Origin: Planctomycetaceae bacterium UBA6163
GTDB lineage: Bacteria > Planctomycetota > Planctomycetia > Pirellulales > Pirellulaceae
Length of the DNA: 9,690 nucleotides
Reading direction: 5' to 3'
NCBI GenBank assembly: GCA_002428205.1
Contig: DIUH01000010.1
Coordinates: forward strand, 273-9,962
The first letter of the stretch is position 1. Every line of letters begins with the position of its first letter. A program made the position numbers and the translations under genes. Below, piece after piece: positions 6,373 to 9,690 of the stretch. The notes under the pieces are model-generated. The model was not told the DNA's origin. It saw nothing but the letters and a program-made list of their open reading frames with translations, and did not search any database.

Positions 6373-7290
6373 CTACATTCCGGCGATTCCGGCCGCCAAA
6401 GCGACCCATGCCGGTACAACCGCTGCGATCAGCGAATCCGTAACGTCCCAGACACCACCCAATCCGGGCAACGTCCGGCCGCTGTCTTTGACCCCCGTCT
6501 CTCGTTTGACAAGTGACTCCGCCAGATCGCCGACCATTCCGGCGAAAGCACAAATTGTGCCAAAAACGACCGGTCCCCAAATCGGACCCGCTGTCGACGA
6601 CTCGGCCATCGCGGGGATTAATTTGAAAAAACAGAGGTAACTGACACCGATCGAGGTCGCCACGCCACCGATCGCGCCTTCCCAGGTCTTCCCCGGGCTG
6701 AGGTGAGGGATCAATTTGTGCCGGCCAATCGCTTTGCCGCTGAAATACGCACCGGCATCAGCCGATTTTGTCGCAGCGATCATCGTGATCAGTGCCGCCA
6801 ACCCCCAACCGCTGTCGCCCAGATCACGGATCAAAACCAGCGCAGCCATCGGGATGCCGACATAACACGAGACGAACGCGCCGCCCAAGGTTCGCTCCAA
6901 CGCCGCTCCACGCTTGCTCGCATCGTAACGCAGCATCTCGCGGCCCAAGATGATGAAGATTGCGGCAACCGCAGCGATCACGACCCAACCTTTTCGCCCG
7001 ATCGGGCAATCGGCCGGGTAAACCTCGCCCGTTAATGTCCAGACCACCGGGATGTAGGCCGAGAAGGCAACCATCAAGGTGGTCAGCGCAACGCTGCGGC
7101 GATCGACCGCCCGACCGCTAGCGATCAAAAGTCGCGTAACATCCAGAGTCGTGCCAAAGGTAAACCCGAACAGCAACGGGACGAGCCACAACCCGCGAGT
7201 CTGAAACAGCGGGTATTGGTGGTCGAGCCAAATCAAAAGCAAGGCCGCTGAAATTAACAGCGCGGCGCTTAACAGGCGATCACGAAGCAA
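6373..7290 (-). CDS. cdsA: Phosphatidate cytidylyltransferase (CDP-diacylglycerol synthase)
   Basis: CdsA is an integral membrane enzyme that makes CDP-diacylglycerol from phosphatidate and CTP, the branch point of phospholipid synthesis. From the chosen TTG start (7290-7288) the product is 305 residues with multiple hydrophobic segments (about 5-22, 33-55, 70-88, 101-116, 139-155, 163-175, 207-225, 236-255, 286-303). It keeps SPGKTWEGAIGG (198-209) and the CdsA signature region SLVKRETGVKDSG (259-271) plus LPGLGGVWDVTDS (274-286). The usual HGGxxDRxD is LGGVWDVTD here; both aspartates stay. The start is uncertain: the frame is open upstream to an ATG at 7401-7399 (with AGGA just before it) and a TTG at 7413-7411. 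The extra 37-41 residues are hydrophilic and unlike CdsA, whereas MLRDRLLSAALLI fits the expected N-terminus before the first membrane helix. In many bacteria cdsA follows uppS directly; here an opposite-strand gene separates them. Confidence 0.9.
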   Translation of the reverse strand: MLRDRLLSAALLISAALLLIWLDHQYPLFQTRGLWLVPLLFGFTFGTTLDVTRLLIASGRAVDRRSVALTTLMVAFSAYIPVVWTLTGEVYPADCPIGRKGWVVIAAVAAIFIILGREMLRYDASKRGAALERTLGGAFVSCYVGIPMAALVLIRDLGDSGWGLAALITMIAATKSADAGAYFSGKAIGRHKLIPHLSPGKTWEGAIGGVATSIGVSYLCFFKLIPAMAESSTAGPIWGPVVFGTICAFAGMVGDLAESLVKRETGVKDSGRTLPGLGGVWDVTDSLIAAVVPAWVALAAGIAGM

Positions 7291-7579
7291 AGCAAACTCG
7301 GCATGGAAGGAATAGAAGGGTGGTCTGGTTGAGCCGTTAAATATGGTGCCAGTATCGTTTCTGCGAAACACCCTTCCGGACCCATCGCCAAAAAACAGCA
7401 TTAATCCTTGCAAAAAGATGGATGGAGCCCTTCGTCCGTTTGCGGCTTCAGCACAGGAGCCGATATTTCGAAAAATAGGTTTCGCCGATCGGTCCCTGGG
7501 GGCGTCAAAGCGGTTATCCCAGCCCTATATTAGCGTCGATGACACCCAAAACTCGTCGCTTACCCTCGGAGACTGCCTC
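7291..7579. promoter_or_regulatory. Divergent intergenic region between cdsA and the unknown gene
   Basis: This 289-base non-coding stretch must hold the start signals of both cdsA (minus) and the plus-strand gene. The only sites I can point to are a TATATT (7526-7531, 5 of 6 matches to a -10 box, no good -35) for the plus-strand gene, and a small inverted repeat GTTTC-TGC-GAAAC at 7357-7369. If cdsA used its upstream ATG at 7401, part of this region would be coding. No strong promoter is evident in either direction. Confidence 0.4.
7568..7571 (+). promoter_or_regulatory. Shine-Dalgarno site that sets the start of the unknown gene
   Basis: GGAG lies eight bases upstream of the ATG at 7580 and supports that start over the in-frame upstream codon at 7343, whose extra 79 residues lie in the divergent control region. 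It is the clearest ribosome-binding site in the window. Confidence 0.55.
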
Positions 7580-8224
7580 ATGAGATTTGACACGCAATCG
7601 ACCTATCACCCAAAACCGTTTGAGCCCAAAGATTACATCCGATCGCATGTCGTTTCGGTGGTATGCCCGACTCAAGATGCCCCGCCTGAGGACGACCCTG
7701 AATATGAGGATCTTGAATATGACGAGGTGGTAGCGGCGCGGTTGGCGGTCGACTATCTCGATATTTCACGAATCGAGAATGAGGGTCAGAGCGTTTTGCA
7801 CGTCTGTGATTCAGATTCCGCAGGTTGGGAACACGTCTATTCCGCTACAATCGAGCCGGCGGAAGATTTTGCTGAGATTCGGAAGGACTTCGGTTTTGAC
7901 GACATCATCACCGGTTTGGTGTTCATCCATCAAGCCGTTTTCCATCGGTCACTTCGTCCGTGGCAACAAATGATCATTGATTCAGTTTGCAAAATGTTCC
8001 CGGAATCAACCGCGATCGTTATGTGGAGGGGGACGACCGATTTGGTGGACAAGGAACTGGCCGGACTCGGGTTTCGCGTCGTCGCAGGCCATGATTTGCT
8101 GTTCCGTCCGAATATGTTGGTCAACGAATACGATTCCGCCAAAGATGACCGCGGTTTAGATTGCGCCGTACCGTTTGATGCGGAAGATTATGTTGAAGAA
8201 CACTGGGATTGGGATGCAGACTGA
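7580..8224 (+). CDS. Protein of unknown function, possible degenerate GNAT-like fold
   Basis: I do not recognise this 214-residue protein. It is soluble, acidic and has no signal peptide or membrane segment. Residues 1-32 are mixed; 34-48 form a very acidic stretch (APPEDDPEYEDLEYD); 50-95 look like alternating beta strands and a helix; 109-170 run GLVFIHQAVFHRSLRPWQQMII, a helix, then VMWRGTTD and ELAGLGFRVVAG. The order strand, loop, helix, strand, helix, LGFRVV recalls the second half of GNAT acetyltransferases, where a lineage-specific RGxGxG/A loop binds acetyl-CoA; here that loop would be HRSLRPWQQ, so binding would be altered or lost. The tail is again acidic and aromatic (EEHWDWDAD). 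It is the only plus-strand gene, lying between uppS and cdsA, with its own GGAG ribosome-binding site. The GNAT idea is low confidence; that the gene is real is well supported by start, length and codon pattern. Confidence 0.75.
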   Translation: MRFDTQSTYHPKPFEPKDYIRSHVVSVVCPTQDAPPEDDPEYEDLEYDEVVAARLAVDYLDISRIENEGQSVLHVCDSDSAGWEHVYSATIEPAEDFAEIRKDFGFDDIITGLVFIHQAVFHRSLRPWQQMIIDSVCKMFPESTAIVMWRGTTDLVDKELAGLGFRVVAGHDLLFRPNMLVNEYDSAKDDRGLDCAVPFDAEDYVEEHWDWDAD

Positions 8225-8252
8225 TCGGTTTGCGAACCTAGCATCGATCGAA

Positions 8253-8272
8253 AAACCGCTTGACTTCGGTTT
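8253..8272. terminator. Possible bidirectional terminator between convergent genes
   Basis: AAACCG (8253-8258) and CGGTTT (8267-8272) form a six-base stem with an eight-base loop in the 93-base gap where the unknown gene and uppS converge. A-rich and T-rich flanks could serve both directions. The stem is weak and short of a true U-tract, so this is tentative. Confidence 0.35.
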
Positions 8273-8317
8273 ATCCCGTCGCTGGCCGGGTGCGGTGGGG
8301 CATGCGGATCAGACCGT

Positions 8318-9076
8318 TCACAAGCCGCCGAAACGACGATGACGGGCTGAGTAGTCACCGATCGCGCCCAGGAAATCAGCTTTCGCAAACTCGGGCCACG
8401 CCTTGGGCGTCACCCATAGTTCGCAGTAACTGATCTGCCACAACAAAAAATTGCTGATCCGCATTTCGCCGCCGGTTCGAATCAGCAGATCGGGGTCGGG
8501 TAATCCGGCGGTATAAAGCCTCGATGTGATCGTCGATTCGCCAATCGCGTCGGGGTCGATCTTGCCACTAGCGACCGCGTCGGCGATTTGGCGAACGGCG
8601 TTGGTCAATTCATCTCGCCCGCCGTAATCGATCGCCAGGACAAGCTGAGTGCCGCGATTGTTGGCCGACATTTCTAGTGTTTTGTCCATTTCCGCCAAAA
8701 CGCTGGGCGGCAACCGGTCGCGTCGACCAATGACACGCAGGCGCATCCCCTGGTCCATGATCAATTCGCGTTCTTCGATCAAATACTGTTCCAGCAGCAG
8801 CATCAGGAAATCGACTTCTTCCTTCGGCCGCTTCCAATTTTCGCTGGACAAACAGTAGAGCGTGACGGCTTCCAAACCGAGTTCGACCGATGTTTCGCAA
8901 ACCATCCGCACGGTATCGACGCCACGGCGATGTCCTTCGATGCGCGGCAGGCCTTGCTGCTGGGCCCAGCGTCCGTTGCCGTCCATGATGATCGCGACAT
9001 GCTTGGGACGAACCGGTGCCGGAAAATCTCCCAGCAAAGGTTCGTTGCCACCGGACTGCTGTGGGCCGCTAGACAC
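8318..9076 (-). CDS. uppS: Isoprenyl transferase (undecaprenyl diphosphate synthase)
   Basis: UppS condenses isopentenyl diphosphate units onto farnesyl diphosphate in cis to make the C55 lipid carrier for peptidoglycan and other surface polymers; it acts at the cytoplasmic face of the membrane. The 252-residue product has all family motifs: HVAIIMDGNGRWA (26-38) with catalytic Asp32, EGHRRGVD (47-54), YCLSSENWKRP (74-84), IDYGGRDEL (149-157), the diphosphate-binding DLLIRTGGEMRISNFLLWQ (196-214) and ELWVTPKAWPEF (219-230). The start is GTG at 9076-9074, eight bases after the purA stop, giving an N-terminal extension of about 24 residues before the first motif. That spacing suggests co-transcription with purA. 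It is convergent with the unknown gene downstream. Chain length (C55 or other) cannot be read with certainty. Confidence 0.96.
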   Translation of the reverse strand: MSSGPQQSGGNEPLLGDFPAPVRPKHVAIIMDGNGRWAQQQGLPRIEGHRRGVDTVRMVCETSVELGLEAVTLYCLSSENWKRPKEEVDFLMLLLEQYLIEERELIMDQGMRLRVIGRRDRLPPSVLAEMDKTLEMSANNRGTQLVLAIDYGGRDELTNAVRQIADAVASGKIDPDAIGESTITSRLYTAGLPDPDLLIRTGGEMRISNFLLWQISYCELWVTPKAWPEFAKADFLGAIGDYSARHRRFGGL

Positions 9077-9084
9077 GTTTCCGC

Positions 9085-9690
9085 TTACCCCACAGCCTGA
9101 ATCGTTGGCAACGGAGGCGCTTGCGAGGTAAAAATCGTCTGCTTGCGATCGGGCCCGACCGACAAAATACCGACCGGCACGCCGACCAATTCTTCGATTC
9201 GACGAACATAGGCGAGCGCCAGCGGCGGAAAGTCACTTTCGGCACGCGCGTCGTCGACAAGGTCGTTCCAGCCAGAGAGCGTTTCGTAAACCGGAACACA
9301 GCGGCGCAGTTCATCCGCGCTGCTGGGCAGTCGCGTGATCCGCTCGCCATCCAATTCATAGGCGACGCAAATCTTCAGCTCGTCAAAATGGCTCAGAACG
9401 TCCATCATCATCAACGACAAATGCGTCACACCGCTGAGCCGCGCGGTGTATCGCACCGCGACCGCGTCGAACCAACCGCAACGCCGCGGGCGTCCCGTTG
9501 TGGTGCCGTATTCGCGACCAAGTTTGCGAATCTTTTCGCCGATCTCACAAGTCAATTCGGTCGGAAACGGACCGCCACCGACACGAGTGCTGTACGCCTT
9601 GCAAACGCCGATGACCGTATTGATCCAGCGTGGCGGAACGCCGGCCCCGGCACAAACGCCGACACCGCTGCTGTTGCTGCTGGTGACAAA
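9085..9690 (-). CDS. purA: Adenylosuccinate synthase, C-terminal 201 residues (runs off the right edge)
   Basis: PurA joins IMP and aspartate using GTP to form adenylosuccinate, the first committed step of AMP synthesis, in the cytoplasm. The minus-strand frame enters at base 9690 and stops at TAA 9087-9085. It begins at FVTSSNSSGVGV, then WINTVIGVCKAYSTRVGGGPF, PTELTCEIGEKI and the IMP-binding GTTTGRPRRCGWFDAVAV. Near the end are VYETLSGW, YVRRIEELVGVPVGILSVGPDR and a short non-conserved tail (about 17 residues after GPDR). The P-loop half of the protein lies outside the window. An internal TTG at 9555 should not be taken as a start, because conserved sequence continues upstream to the window edge. 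uppS starts eight bases downstream, so the two are probably one transcript. Confidence 0.96.
   Translation of the reverse strand, partial: FVTSSNSSGVGVCAGAGVPPRWINTVIGVCKAYSTRVGGGPFPTELTCEIGEKIRKLGREYGTTTGRPRRCGWFDAVAVRYTARLSGVTHLSLMMMDVLSHFDELKICVAYELDGERITRLPSSADELRRCVPVYETLSGWNDLVDDARAESDFPPLALAYVRRIEELVGVPVGILSVGPDRKQTIFTSQAPPLPTIQAVG

Noticed and set aside
7343..7579. Upstream extension of the unknown plus-strand gene
   Set aside because: The extra 79 residues lie in the divergent control region, look non-protein-like and lack a good ribosome-binding site; the ATG at 7580 has GGAG eight bases upstream.
1..9690. Mobile elements, CRISPR arrays, tRNA/rRNA genes, toxin-antitoxin or defence genes
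   Set aside because: I found no transposase motifs, terminal repeats, regularly spaced repeats or RNA-gene signatures; every gene but one is a recognisable core gene.

Overview
The window reads as ordinary core chromosome of a planctomycete, most likely the Rhodopirellula/Pirellulaceae group. That placement is an inference from protein style: a CdsA with an LPGLGGVWD-type signature, an MLRDRLLSAALL-type CdsA N-terminus, several TTG/GTG starts, weak Shine-Dalgarno sequences and moderately GC-rich coding DNA. Seven of the eight genes lie on the minus strand. There are no tRNA or rRNA genes, CRISPR arrays, transposases or phage genes.

Transcription of the minus-strand genes runs from high to low coordinates. 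At the right edge is the 3' part of purA (adenylosuccinate synthase), then uppS (undecaprenyl diphosphate synthase) 8 bases downstream. A single plus-strand gene of unknown function (7580-8224) follows, convergent with uppS and divergent from the next block. The main block is cdsA (CDP-diacylglycerol synthase), phoH (PhoH-type ATPase), pgpH/yqfF (membrane HD-domain cyclic-dinucleotide phosphodiesterase), ybeY (16S rRNA maturation endoribonuclease) and a CorC/HlyC-type CBS-domain membrane protein. The ybeY and CorC genes overlap by four bases. At the left edge is the 5' half of gltA (citrate synthase), with its own leader.

Functionally, uppS and cdsA serve cell-envelope lipid synthesis. The phoH-pgpH-ybeY series is a neighbourhood known from Firmicutes and many other bacteria, linked to RNA maturation, ribosome quality control and cyclic-di-AMP turnover. 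purA and gltA are housekeeping genes.

I do not see a clearly new multi-gene system. The best leads are: (1) the unknown plus-strand gene between uppS and cdsA, with a faint, degenerate GNAT-like C-terminal half; (2) a canonical G-quadruplex motif on the template strand of the gltA leader, with paired direct repeats at the predicted promoter; (3) a cluster of inverted repeats in the phoH-pgpH gap; (4) lineage-type substitutions at conserved positions of YbeY (third metal-ligand His to Asp) and CdsA (HGG to LGG).
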